From Sedimenticola sp. (lineage in GTDB: Bacteria; Pseudomonadota; Gammaproteobacteria; Chromatiales; Chromatiaceae), in the NCBI GenBank assembly GCA_030619405.1, contig JAUXBK010000096.1, positions 1 through 9,159 on the forward strand: 9,159 bases of DNA, in the 5' to 3' direction. Position numbers and translations under genes: made by a program. The first letter of the stretch is position 1; each line of letters starts with the position of its first letter. Under the pieces are notes generated by a model. That model was not told where the DNA came from and did no database searches. It saw only the letters and a program-made list of their open reading frames with translations. Shown in pieces: positions 1-8,900 of this stretch.

Positions 1-3
1 AAT

Positions 4-86
4 CCCCTCTCCCTCAGGGAGACGACTCCATGGATGGAGGAGGTAGAGCGACGCAGGATGCCAAAGCCGAGGGTTAGGGTGAGGGG
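4..86. repeat. Small element with terminal inverted repeats (MITE- or REP-like)
   Basis: The two ends are imperfect inverted repeats: CCCCTCTCCCT at 4-14 pairs with AGGGTGAGGGG at 76-86 (10 of 11 bases match after reverse complementing). Inside lie two perfect short hairpins, CTCCCT-c-AGGGAG at 9-21 and CTCCAT-gg-ATGGAG at 26-39. No reading frame in it looks like a gene. The structure fits a dispersed non-coding intergenic repeat. Whether it occurs elsewhere in the genome cannot be seen from one copy. It lies just upstream of the truncated transporter remnant, so it may mark the break point of a deletion. The left boundary is uncertain because the window starts only three bases before it. Confidence 0.55.
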
Positions 87-146
87 TTCAAAACGGCAGG
101 GGGAGTGAACGGTTACCGTGCGACCATATTAGAAAAGGACACAGCA

Positions 147-174
147 TTGAAACTGGCGGCAGACCAGCTAGACT
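147..174 (+). promoter_or_regulatory. Possible sigma-70 promoter upstream of the 5-oxoprolinase gene
   Basis: TTGAAA (147-152) and TAGACT (169-174) are separated by 16 bases. The -35 hexamer is good, while the -10 hexamer matches TATAAT at only three positions. If it is used, transcription would start near 181 and run through the permease remnant into the 5-oxoprolinase gene. It would be the natural replacement promoter if the original operon start was lost. This is a pattern match only; such matches occur by chance, and I saw no operator next to it. Confidence 0.2.
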
Positions 175-194
175 GTAGCATATGGTGTTATTCT

Positions 195-359
195 ATGCGT
201 CAGCATCGCCATATCGTTACCCACAACTCTCGCCCATTGTCTCACCTCATCGCCCGCTACGCACTGCCGTTTTTCCTGCTGTTGATGGTGGCCGTGGTGT
301 TGGTGACGGCCTTTCCCGACATCGTCACCTGGCTGCCGGACCAGATGACCCGCGGCTGA
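195..359 (+). pseudogene. Remnant of a TRAP transporter large permease (DctM), C-terminal tail only
   Basis: The frame ending in TGA at 357-359 carries one strongly hydrophobic helix followed by FPDIVTWLPDQM. A last membrane helix of the form 'LPFxLL...LxTxFPxIxxWLP' and then a stop is the usual ending of TRAP dicarboxylate transporter large permeases (DctM/SiaM large-subunit type, about 420-430 aa and roughly a dozen helices). Only about 45 residues of that likeness are present, from around position 220. The residues before it, in an open frame that reaches back to a GTG at 105, do not look like DctM. No convincing ribosome site precedes 105 or the ATG at 195; the G-run before 105 is too close to the GTG. 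I read it as the 3' end of a deleted permease gene. It ends 23 bases before the 5-oxoprolinase start, as expected for neighbours in one operon. The alternative is an unrelated one-helix small membrane protein. Confidence 0.5.
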
Positions 360-382
360 TTGACTACTGGATTGAAATATCG

Positions 383-3300
383 ATGAACCATAGCGAAATT
401 CCTAACGAGACGAAGGGGCTGGGCGGCTCCGGGTGGCAGTTCTGGATCGATCGGGGAGGCACCTTTACCGATCTGGTGGCGCGGCGACCGGATGGTAGCC
501 TGCTGACCCACAAACTGCTGTCGGAAAACCCGGGGCAGTACCAGGATGCGGCCATTCATGGCATTCGGGCGCTGTTGGGCATCCCCCAGGGGAATGCCCT
601 GCCGGCCCAGCTGATCGATGCGGTGAAGATGGGCACCACGGTAGCTACCAATGCACTGCTTGAACGGCAGGGCGAGCCGACCCTGCTGGTGATTACCCGC
701 GGTTTTGGTGATGCTCTGCGGATCGGTTATCAGGTACGCCCCGATCTCTTTACCCTCAATATCGAGCTGCCGGAGATGCTCTACAGTGAGGTGCTGGAGA
801 TCGATGAACGCATCGGCGCTCACGGCGAGATGGTAACGCCACTGGAGCGAGAGAAGGCGAGAGCCGGGCTGCAACGGGTCTTCGACGGGGGGGTGCGTTC
901 CCTGGCGATCCTGTTTATGCACGGCTACCGCTATCCGGCTCATGAAGTGGCGGTGGCCGGGATCGCCCGGGAGATCGGATTTACCCAGATCTCGGTCAGT
1001 TCTGAGGTGAGCCCGCTGATGAAACTGGTCAGCCGGGGCGACACCACAGTGGTGGATGCCTATCTCTCGCCCATTCTGCGACGCTATGTGGAGCAAGTCT
1101 CCGGCGAACTGAAGGGTATGGAGGCGTCCGGTGGACGTTTGATGTTCATGCAGTCCAATGGCGGACTGACCGATGCCCACCTGTTTCAGGGTAAGGATGC
1201 CATTCTCTCCGGCCCTGCCGGTGGCGTGGTGGGCATGGTGCGTACAGCTGAGCAGGCGGGGTTCGATAAACTGATCGGTTTCGACATGGGGGGTACCTCG
1301 ACCGATGTGAGCCACTATGCCGGCGAGTACGAGCGTGCCTTTGAAACCGAAGTGGCCGGTGTCCGGCTGCGCGCCCCTATGATGCTGATTCATACGGTGG
1401 CGGCCGGTGGCGGTTCCGTTCTCGTGTTCGACGGGTCCCGTTTCCGGGTCGGGCCGGACTCGGCCGGGGCCAGTCCGGGGCCTGCCAGTTACCGCAACGG
1501 GGGGCCGTTGACGGTGACCGACTGCAACCTGATGCTAGGCAAACTGCAGCCCAGCCACTTCCCGCCGGTGTTCGGTCCGAACGCCGATCAACCCCTGGAT
1601 GCAGTTATCGTTACTGAGAAGTTTTCCCGGCTGGCAGGCGAGATAGAAAAGGTGACCGGCAATCGCCGAACCCCGGAACAGGTGGCCGCGGGTTTTCTCT
1701 CCATTGCGGTTGAGAACATGGCCAATGCCATCAAACGCATCTCGGTCCAGCGTGGTTACGATGTATCCGAATACACCCTCTGCTGCTTCGGCGGCGCGGG
1801 TGGTCAGCACGCCTGCCTGGTGGCCGATTCGCTGGCGATCAAGCGGGTCTATCTGCACCCCTATGCAGGTGTCCTGTCGGCCTTTGGAATGGGGCTGGCC
1901 GATCTGCGCCTGATGCGGCAGAGGGCGGTGGAGGCGGTGCTGGAGGAGACGCTGCTGCCGCGGCTCTCCACCGAACTGGATGAGCTGCAGATAGAAGGCG
2001 AACGGGCGATGCGCGATCAGGGGGTTCCCGGCGAGCGCATCCGCTGCCATCGCAAGCTGCACCTGCGCTATCAGGGGTCGGATACCGCCCTGGTAGTCGG
2101 TTTTTCTGAGCGTGAAGCGGTGGTCGCGGCATTTGAGAAGGCCCATAGACAACGCTTTGGTTTTATCACTCCGGAGAAGCCGCTGATCGTCGAGGCGGTG
2201 CAGGTGGAAGTGATCGGTCCGGGAGACGCACCGGATCTGGAGACTGTCCGAAGCGACGTTGTGTCGACGTTGAATCCCGTTGCAACCTACGACACGGTGA
2301 TGGAAGGTCGGCTGTGGTCGACCCCGTTCTATCAGAGGGACGAGCTGCCGACCGGAACACCGTTACAAGGGCCGGCAGTGATCATAGAGCGTAACGGTAC
2401 CATCGTTGTCGAACCGGGGTGGCAGGCCAGGCTGACAACCGGTGATGATATATTGCTCGAACGCTACCTGCCGGTGCCGGACCGGGTGGCGGTAGGTACT
2501 CAGGTCGACCCGGTGATGCTGGAGATCTTCAATAATCTCTTCATGTCCATCGCCGAGCAGATGGGAATGGTGCTGGAGAACACAGCGGCCTCGGTCAACA
2601 TCAAGGAGCGATTGGATTTTTCCTGTGCGTTATTCGATCTGGAAGGCGATCTGATCGCCAACGCGCCTCACATACCGGTGCATCTCGGCTCCATGAGCGA
2701 GAGTATAAAGACAGTGATCCGCGAGCGTGTCGGCAGCATGAAGCGGGGCGATGCCTACATCCTCAACAACCCCTACAACGGCGGTACCCACCTGCCGGAC
2801 GTCACCATCATAAAGCCGGTTTTTGCAGGTTGGGAAGAGAGCGGCGCAGAAAAGGTGGTTTTTTACGTGGCATCGCGCGGTCACCATGCCGATATCGGTG
2901 GTAAAACCCCAGGCTCCATGCCCCCAGACTCCAGTCGGGTGGAGGAGGAGGGTGTACTGATCAACAACGTGAAACTGGTGGACCAGGGACGACTACTGGA
3001 GACGGAGATACGCAGTCTGCTGGCTTCCGGGCCTTACCCGGCGCGCAATATCGACACCAATATCGCCGATTTCAAAGCGCAACTGGCTGCCTGCGAAAAG
3101 GGGATGCAGGCGCTGCTGCGGATGGTGGACCACTTTGGACTGGAGGTGGTTCACGCCTACATGAAGCATGTCCAGGCCAACGCCGAGGAGTCTGTCCGCC
3201 GGGTCCTGGATGTGCTCAGTGACGGCGAATTCTGCTACCGGATGGATGATGGAAACCAGGTCTGTGTCCGTATCACCCTGGACCGGGAGGCACGCAGCGC

Positions 3301-4048
3301 CCGGATTGATTTTACCGGCACCAGTCCTCAGCATCCGGGCAACTACAATGCACCCGCCTCCATCTGCAGGGCGGCAGTACTCTACGTCTTCCGCTCGTTG
3401 GTGGATGATATGATCCCTCTTAACGAGGGGTGTCTGAAACCCCTGGAGATGATCATCCCCGTGGGCTCCATGATCAACCCCAAGTATCCGGCGGCGGTCG
3501 TAGCCGGGAATGTGGAGACCTCACAGGTGATTGTGGATACTCTGCTGGGTGCGCTTGGTGTTGCTGCGGGTTCCCAGGGCACGATGAACAACTTCACCTG
3601 GGGCAATGACCGGTATCAGTATTACGAGACCATCTGTGGCGGTGCGGGCGCCACTGCCGACTCTCCGGGTACCGATGCAGTGCATACGCATATGACCAAT
3701 TCCCGGCTGACCGATCCCGAGGTGCTGGAGTGGCGTTTTCCGGTGCGTCTTGAGGAGTTCAGTATCCGCAGGAACTCGGGTGGCAGGGGGAAACAGAGGG
3801 GTGGCGACGGTACCCTGCGCCGGCTGCGTTTCCTGGAGCCCATGACCGCCAATATGCTCGCCGGTCACCGCGAGGTGCCGCCTTACGGGATCGCCGGCGG
3901 AGGACCCGGCAAGGTGGGGGTTAACTATGTGGAGCATGCTGACGGCCGGATCACAAAACTGTCCGCCAAGGGTCAGGTTGAAGTGACACCGGGGGATCTG
4001 TTCGTCATCAAGACCCCGGGAGGAGGGGGCTATGGTGGTGAGGGTTAA
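383..4048 (+). CDS. 5-oxoprolinase (ATP-hydrolysing), single-chain HyuA-HyuB fusion
   Basis: Cytoplasmic enzyme (EC 3.5.2.9 type) expected to open 5-oxo-L-proline (pyroglutamate) to L-glutamate with ATP hydrolysis. From the ATG at 383 it has 1221 residues, close to bacterial and eukaryotic OPLAH proteins (about 1200-1290). The HyuA-like half (about 18-700) has the two phosphate loops of the actin/sugar-kinase fold, DRGGTFTD at 23-30 and GFDMGGTSTD at 299-308, plus MGTTVATNALLERQG from 83 and LSGPAGGVVG at 275-284. The HyuB-like half (about 709-1215) has NPYNGGTHLPD at 796-806, SRGHHADIGGKTPGSMPP from 831, and a glycine-rich SGGRGKQRGGDG from 1132. The RGHH...TPGSMPP block and a GNVETSQ segment are typical of true 5-oxoprolinases rather than N-methylhydantoinases or acetone carboxylases. 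The frame stays open back to an ATG at 182, but those 67 residues overlap the permease tail in another frame and lack family likeness, so 383 is preferred. No strong ribosome site is visible. No frameshift or lost motif seen. Exact substrate is inferred. Confidence 0.92.
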   Translation: MNHSEIPNETKGLGGSGWQFWIDRGGTFTDLVARRPDGSLLTHKLLSENPGQYQDAAIHGIRALLGIPQGNALPAQLIDAVKMGTTVATNALLERQGEPTLLVITRGFGDALRIGYQVRPDLFTLNIELPEMLYSEVLEIDERIGAHGEMVTPLEREKARAGLQRVFDGGVRSLAILFMHGYRYPAHEVAVAGIAREIGFTQISVSSEVSPLMKLVSRGDTTVVDAYLSPILRRYVEQVSGELKGMEASGGRLMFMQSNGGLTDAHLFQGKDAILSGPAGGVVGMVRTAEQAGFDKLIGFDMGGTSTDVSHYAGEYERAFETEVAGVRLRAPMMLIHTVAAGGGSVLVFDGSRFRVGPDSAGASPGPASYRNGGPLTVTDCNLMLGKLQPSHFPPVFGPNADQPLDAVIVTEKFSRLAGEIEKVTGNRRTPEQVAAGFLSIAVENMANAIKRISVQRGYDVSEYTLCCFGGAGGQHACLVADSLAIKRVYLHPYAGVLSAFGMGLADLRLMRQRAVEAVLEETLLPRLSTELDELQIEGERAMRDQGVPGERIRCHRKLHLRYQGSDTALVVGFSEREAVVAAFEKAHRQRFGFITPEKPLIVEAVQVEVIGPGDAPDLETVRSDVVSTLNPVATYDTVMEGRLWSTPFYQRDELPTGTPLQGPAVIIERNGTIVVEPGWQARLTTGDDILLERYLPVPDRVAVGTQVDPVMLEIFNNLFMSIAEQMGMVLENTAASVNIKERLDFSCALFDLEGDLIANAPHIPVHLGSMSESIKTVIRERVGSMKRGDAYILNNPYNGGTHLPDVTIIKPVFAGWEESGAEKVVFYVASRGHHADIGGKTPGSMPPDSSRVEEEGVLINNVKLVDQGRLLETEIRSLLASGPYPARNIDTNIADFKAQLAACEKGMQALLRMVDHFGLEVVHAYMKHVQANAEESVRRVLDVLSDGEFCYRMDDGNQVCVRITLDREARSARIDFTGTSPQHPGNYNAPASICRAAVLYVFRSLVDDMIPLNEGCLKPLEMIIPVGSMINPKYPAAVVAGNVETSQVIVDTLLGALGVAAGSQGTMNNFTWGNDRYQYYETICGGAGATADSPGTDAVHTHMTNSRLTDPEVLEWRFPVRLEEFSIRRNSGGRGKQRGGDGTLRRLRFLEPMTANMLAGHREVPPYGIAGGGPGKVGVNYVEHADGRITKLSAKGQVEVTPGDLFVIKTPGGGGYGGEG

Positions 4049-4161
4049 ACAGTATGCAAAATCATTTCCTGATTACCTACGTGTCTAAGCTGGTTTTCAA
4101 GCCATTTTCGTCGTAAGTTCTCATGCCAAGTGTCTACAGCAACAGGATCGCATACTGATTT
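4049..4161. other. Intergenic gap between convergent genes
   Basis: These 113 bases separate the stop codons of the 5-oxoprolinase gene (TAA at 4046-4048) and the CRTAC1-like lipoprotein gene (stop at 4162-4164 on the minus strand). A terminator for both would be expected here, but I see no GC-rich hairpin followed by a T-run. The only paired structures are a weak hairpin around 4089-4102 (GCTGG / CAAGC, one mismatch) and CAGTATGC at 4050-4057, matched by its reverse complement GCATACTG at 4150-4157. The gap is visibly more AT-rich than the flanking genes. I find no small gene in it. Confidence 0.5.
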
Positions 4162-5916
4162 CTATCGAGGTGCCTGCTCTATGACCAGAAGGGTGTCGAT
4201 CTTCGAGACAGTAACCTTCTGTTTCCTGTCATCGGGCCAGTGGATAAGAAGTTTCTCTACCGAATCGAAATCTCCCAGCCCAAAGGTAACCGGCAGTTCG
4301 ACCTGAGACATGTAACTTCTTGCAGGCATGACCTCGCGGTATTGCGTGACACCACCGGCGGTCAGCTCGATACGGGCACCATGGGCATCACGATTGGCTG
4401 CCACCCCGACGAGTTTTATCCTCAGCCAGTGGTGCCCCAGTTCCTGGTCGTTTCTGAGCAGCACGGCCCGACGGCCGTTCTGTGTGATCAGTATGTCCAG
4501 ATCCCCGTCTCTATCGATGTCGGCATAGGCCGTGCCGCGGCCAACCATGGGTTGAGACAGGTCGCCGGCATCATTCACCTCGACAAACCGCCTGCTACAG
4601 GCCTCCCCGCAGTTCCAGAACAGCTGCGCCGGTTGGGCATAATGCTGGCTCGGCTGTACCTTGTTGATTTCGTGCTCCAGATGGCCGTTGGCATGGAACA
4701 GATCGAGGCGTCCATCCAGATCGTAGTCGAAGAAAAAAACTCCAAAGGTGAGTGAAAGGCGGGTTTCACTCCCCACACCCTCCAGCACCGCCTCGTCACC
4801 AAAAGGAGCCCCCCTGCCCGACGAAACAAAAAGGGAACTCATTTCATTCGCAAAGTTTCCGACCAGCAGCCCCATTGCCTGGTCATTGCGGTATCGGGCG
4901 ATATCTATACCCATGCTGCCGGTGGCCTTGCCGTCACGATCATAGGCGATACCTTCAAAGACCCCAATCTCCTGGTAACGGCCATCGCCGATATTCTGGA
5001 ACAGAAAGTTACGCACCGTATCGTTGGCGATGAAGATATCGACCCGGCCGTCCAGGTCGTAGTCCGCCGGCACGATACCAAGCCCCATGCCCACCGGCAC
5101 CCCGGAAACCGGGTCCACCACTTTGATTCCAGCGGCCTGAGAGACGTCGCTGAAACGGCCCGCGCCATCGTTGCGATAGAGGGTGCTGTTGGTGCCGGTG
5201 AAATGGTTTGGTGCGCCGTAGGCACGACCAAGGCCCATCAGCTTAAAACCGATCTCCAGATCGATCTTACGGGACCACTTGACATAATTGACCACGAACA
5301 GGTCCAGGTCACCGTCATTGTCGTAATCCAGGAAAGCGCTGCTGGAACTCCAGTCGGACGCCCGCCCGGCCACCCCTGCCTCCCGGGTCACTTCCCGGAA
5401 ACGGCCGCCTTCGTTGCGAAACAGCCGGTTCTCTCCCACGGCGCTTACAAAGAGGTCTTGCCATCCATCGTTGTCGTAATCACCAACGGCTACGCCCATG
5501 CCGTAGAATGTCAGTTTCAGGCCGGCCTGCCCGGTGACATCCGTGAAGCGACCCTGCCCGTCATTCTGGTAGAGTGCCTGATAGGGCACATCAGCGCCCT
5601 CGTGACCCGCCCAGTAACGGGAGTTGACCAGGAACAGGTCTGCATCCCCATCGTTGTCATAGTCGAGAAAGGCGGCCCCGCTGCCGATGGTCTCCGGCAT
5701 CAGCCGCTCCCCGTAAGCGCCATTCACGTGAACGAAGTCGATGCCTGCCTGTTCGGTGATGTCGGTGAAACGCACAGACGGCGGTCTGTCGACAGCTTTA
5801 GATACGACCGGCGTGGACTCGATGCGTTCACTCTTGGCGGACGGTTCAGTCTGCGTTGCCTCGCAGCCCACCAGCCAGACGCCGGTGAGAAGGAGTGCAA
5901 TCATCGCTTTCATCAT
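4162..5916 (-). CDS. CRTAC1-family lipoprotein: FG-GAP/VCBS propeller with C-terminal ASPIC/UnbV domain
   Basis: Predicted exported lipoprotein of unknown function, 584 residues from the ATG at 5916. The N-terminus has one Lys, a hydrophobic stretch and a lipobox LVGC ending at Cys18; Glu at +2 gives no inner-membrane retention signal, so an outer-membrane anchor is likely. A Ser/Glu/Lys-rich linker follows to about 45. Six loops of the DxDxDGxxD type start near residues 85, 146, 197, 285, 397 and 466 (for example DYDNDGDLDLF), each followed by a hydrophobic strand and often by an 'LYRNDGxGRFxDV' segment. These are calcium-binding FG-GAP/VCBS blades of an integrin-like propeller. A CGEAC pair sits near 436-440. 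Residues about 496-564 (HHWLRIKLVG ... HGARIELTAGG ... FGLGD ... IHWPD) form the ASPIC/UnbV domain. Start choice: a TTG at 5925 is also in frame and would add three residues; neither has a strong ribosome site, and the ATG gives a more ordinary signal. It lies 15 bases after the stop of the TPR-VCBS gene, so the two are probably co-transcribed. Confidence 0.88.
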   Translation of the reverse strand: MMKAMIALLLTGVWLVGCEATQTEPSAKSERIESTPVVSKAVDRPPSVRFTDITEQAGIDFVHVNGAYGERLMPETIGSGAAFLDYDNDGDADLFLVNSRYWAGHEGADVPYQALYQNDGQGRFTDVTGQAGLKLTFYGMGVAVGDYDNDGWQDLFVSAVGENRLFRNEGGRFREVTREAGVAGRASDWSSSSAFLDYDNDGDLDLFVVNYVKWSRKIDLEIGFKLMGLGRAYGAPNHFTGTNSTLYRNDGAGRFSDVSQAAGIKVVDPVSGVPVGMGLGIVPADYDLDGRVDIFIANDTVRNFLFQNIGDGRYQEIGVFEGIAYDRDGKATGSMGIDIARYRNDQAMGLLVGNFANEMSSLFVSSGRGAPFGDEAVLEGVGSETRLSLTFGVFFFDYDLDGRLDLFHANGHLEHEINKVQPSQHYAQPAQLFWNCGEACSRRFVEVNDAGDLSQPMVGRGTAYADIDRDGDLDILITQNGRRAVLLRNDQELGHHWLRIKLVGVAANRDAHGARIELTAGGVTQYREVMPARSYMSQVELPVTFGLGDFDSVEKLLIHWPDDRKQKVTVSKIDTLLVIEQAPR

Positions 5917-5931
5917 ACGATCCAACCCATG

Positions 5932-8900
5932 TCAGGTCCCCGACCGATACCGCGTGTTGTAACGCGCATGGAGCAGATCACGCTTGTCGGACGATCGGCC
6001 ACTCACCGGCAACGGCGCCAGGGTGGCGCCATCCCGGGTAAATAGGTCCATATCTTTTGCCCAACCGCGGCTCTCGAGTACAGCGGTTCGGGTCCAACCT
6101 GCCGGGAGTGCCTCATGACTGGCATCGAACTCAAGATGTATCTCCTCCCCGGGTCCGAAAATCGCCACTGCATCGTCCGTATCCAAGATCAACCCTTCCG
6201 CAGCGCCGAATTCGGTGTAGAAGCCCGCCATGTGGCGAGTGTCCCAGAAGGGGAGGCGGTGGTTGTAATCATAATGCGGCAGACGCTGCAGGCCCGTTGT
6301 GCGCAGGGGGAAGCCGGTTGACTGTACCCGGGCCACTCGCAGCGGCAGGGCGTGGCGTTTAACGGCGGCAATCGGTTCGGCATAGGCTACTGCGATCCGG
6401 TCCCAGTAGATCTCCTGATTGGTGCGCAGGCGCAGTTGGGTAACGCCCGCCGGCAGGTCTTCCAGAGGCAGGGACATGCGCCGCGGCATCCCGGCTGGAT
6501 AGCCGAACTGTTCCAGCAGCGGGTGCCACCGACCGTCCTCACCCCTGACGTCCAGCGAGGGGGCCTGGTATTCCGCTCCCGCCTGCCAGGCGGCGAACAT
6601 GGTCTGTGAGTAGGGGTACTCCACCCAGCCGTCGATAACCAGCATCGGATCTCCCGCGAAACTGTCCATTGCCCGGGGGAACTCCAGGATAAGAACCTGC
6701 TCCTCCGCCAGCCGTCCGATAAAGCGCGGGTCCAGTGCACCCACGGGGGCCGCCTGCAGGTTGGCAGTGACCACCTCGGCGGTGACATCCTGTGGCATCC
6801 GGTTGGTCACCCGGGCGGGCAGCATCTCGTTGCGGTAGAAGTGCGGTTTTCCCGTCGGCTCCGGCCCCAGGATGGACATCCGTTCGTCCAGTACCATCTG
6901 CCAGCCAGGCGGCAGGTCATACAGGGTAAGGCGGGCGGTGTCCAGATAGGCCGCCTCTTCCATCGGCTCGGTCAGTTTCAGCAGGTATCGACCATTGCGG
7001 GGTTGAAGCAACCCCTCCGGTAACTGAAAATTCTCCCATGGGCGGGGTTGCGCATACTCGCCGCGCCCGACGGCGAACCCGATTCCACCCACACCGAGAA
7101 GGTCGCTCACAAACTGGTAACGCTCGCCGTTCCAGGCGAATAGGACGGGGCAGCTGGAAAGCTGGCGTTGGGTCTCGGTGATGCGGTGCAGCCTGCCGGA
7201 GGTCAGACCCAGCTCACTCTGAAACACGCCGTCAGACCATTCTATGGCGACAAAATCGACCCTCTCCGCACCACCCAGACCTGCAGCCAGAGGCTGAAGG
7301 CTTTGGCCGGGACCGGTGTGGCTGCGATAGGTATCCATCACAGACCAGCGGGTGCCGGTACGCAAGGCGAGGTGGGTGCCGATACCGGAGGCGTTGGAAC
7401 GTATGGACCTGTCCGTCGATTCCATGCCACTGAGTCTCAGTCCGATGAATGCGTATCGACCGGGTCCAGGCGGCCAGATCGAGAACCCGCCTTCCTCGTC
7501 CAGGCCGACGATGGCGGGGCCCGAGCCGATATCGCCATTGAAGGGTATCCAGTGCCGCAAACCGGAAAGTTCTGCCTCGGCCAACGGCTCTGTCCGGTCT
7601 CCCTGCAAGCGATCGACACGCCAGCCGGTTGCGGTGGAGCGGATCATTTCTGTGGTGCCGTCTCCATCGATGTCCAGGAGCGCCAGCGCCGGGTGGGGTC
7701 CCACATTTCCCGGATTCGATGGTTCCGCGGTCGTGTTCAACGATCTCTCCTGCCACTGCCCTTCGCTGTCCGGCTGCCAGATAGCGACACGGCGGTTGGC
7801 CGACAGCGTATAGAGTTCCGGTTGACCATCGGCATCCCGGTCGTGGGCCAGAGCGGACACCACCGGCGCGGCCAGGAGTGTATCGAAACCCGCCGCCGGC
7901 CGGTAGTTCCAGAAGAGGTCGTTCAGATAGATCTCGTGGGGTGGCTGCTCGTTGAATACGATCAGATCGGCATCCCGGTCCCGATCCAGGTCGGCTATCA
8001 GGACAAAGCGTCCATCCCGGCCTCGGCCATCGATCCCGAGTTCTTTCGCGAGGGGTGTGAAGGTGCCGTCCCGATTGTTGTTCAGAAGTTCGTTGGGCGC
8101 ATCGCCATTGACCAGAAACAGGTCGAGATCCCCGTCGTGGTCGGCGTCGAACAGGGCACCGTCCAGGGTGTCCCGATCACCATTGGCCAGGTTGGGTGAG
8201 GTGATGTCGGCCCATTCCCCCGGCGACTTCTGCCGCCACAGCTGGTTGGCCCCCCGCCGGCACAGATAGACGTCCAGCAGTCCATCATTGTCGATATCAC
8301 CCCAGAGTGCGGCGTTGACCCGGGGAATCGCCGCCAAAGGGTGATCCGAACGTAGCCTAAAGCCCCCTCCGGCTTCACCCAGCAGTACGGCATTGGGGGT
8401 CTCACCTTCACCACCCGCCCCGGCCCCGAACAGATCCAGACGGCCGTCGCCGTCGATATCCGCCGCGGTCAGATTTACCCGCCCCGGGGATTGAGCCCGT
8501 TCCGTCGAAGGAATTTTCACGGGCAGTAGCTGCCGCTTGGCAAAAATCGGACCTTCGGGGGGAGACCGGGGTTCCGGCATGGAAGGTTTGAAGATCTGAA
8601 CCTCCGCTTTGGTGCCCATACTGGTGTATTTGAACTCTGCGTTACGGGCCCGGGGGTTGCTGGCCAGCCTCTGATACAGATTGAGCATCTCCCTTGCTTC
8701 AGCGGCACGACGCAGTCGCCTCAGGAGTTGAAATGCGCCGTAGTAGGCGCTGCGAAGATGGGGGTCGCGGGTGATCGCCTGCCGGTACCAGTCGAGTGCC
8801 TCTTCCTGGCGGGAGTTCTGGGCCAGGCTCAGGGCGAGATAGTATGCGGCGTAGGCATCCTGCTGATCCGCCTCGGCTACCTGGGTGAAATGGGGCAGGG

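Noticed and set aside
105..359. Intact 84-residue small membrane protein starting at the GTG at 105
   Set aside because: The G-run before the GTG is too close to act as a ribosome site, and the first 30 residues have no recognisable character. Only the last ~45 residues are informative and these look like a permease tail. Kept as a pseudogene rather than a gene, with moderate certainty.
182..382. N-terminal extension of the 5-oxoprolinase frame back to an ATG at 182
   Set aside because: The 67 extra residues are arginine- and proline-rich, have no likeness to the family and overlap the DctM-like tail in another frame. The family's first motif already sits at residues 23-30 from the ATG at 383.
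257..1393. 378-codon open frame on the minus strand inside the 5-oxoprolinase gene
   Set aside because: It lies fully antisense to a gene with clear family motifs, and its His/Gln/Arg-rich composition is typical of shadow frames in GC-rich DNA.
4049..4161. Bidirectional intrinsic terminator between the convergent genes
   Set aside because: No GC-rich stem followed by a T-run is present in either direction. The best hairpin has only four pairs and no U-tract.
5203..6045. 280-codon open frame on the plus strand across the junction of the two minus-strand genes
   Set aside because: It is antisense to the lipoprotein gene and the 3' end of the TPR-VCBS gene. Its IVVIVE-type segments are complements of the calcium-loop codons.
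7168..8199. 343-codon open frame on the plus strand antisense to the VCBS region
   Set aside because: Its valine/isoleucine/glycine-rich repeats mirror the reverse complement of the aspartate-loop codons of the real gene, and no domain is recognisable.
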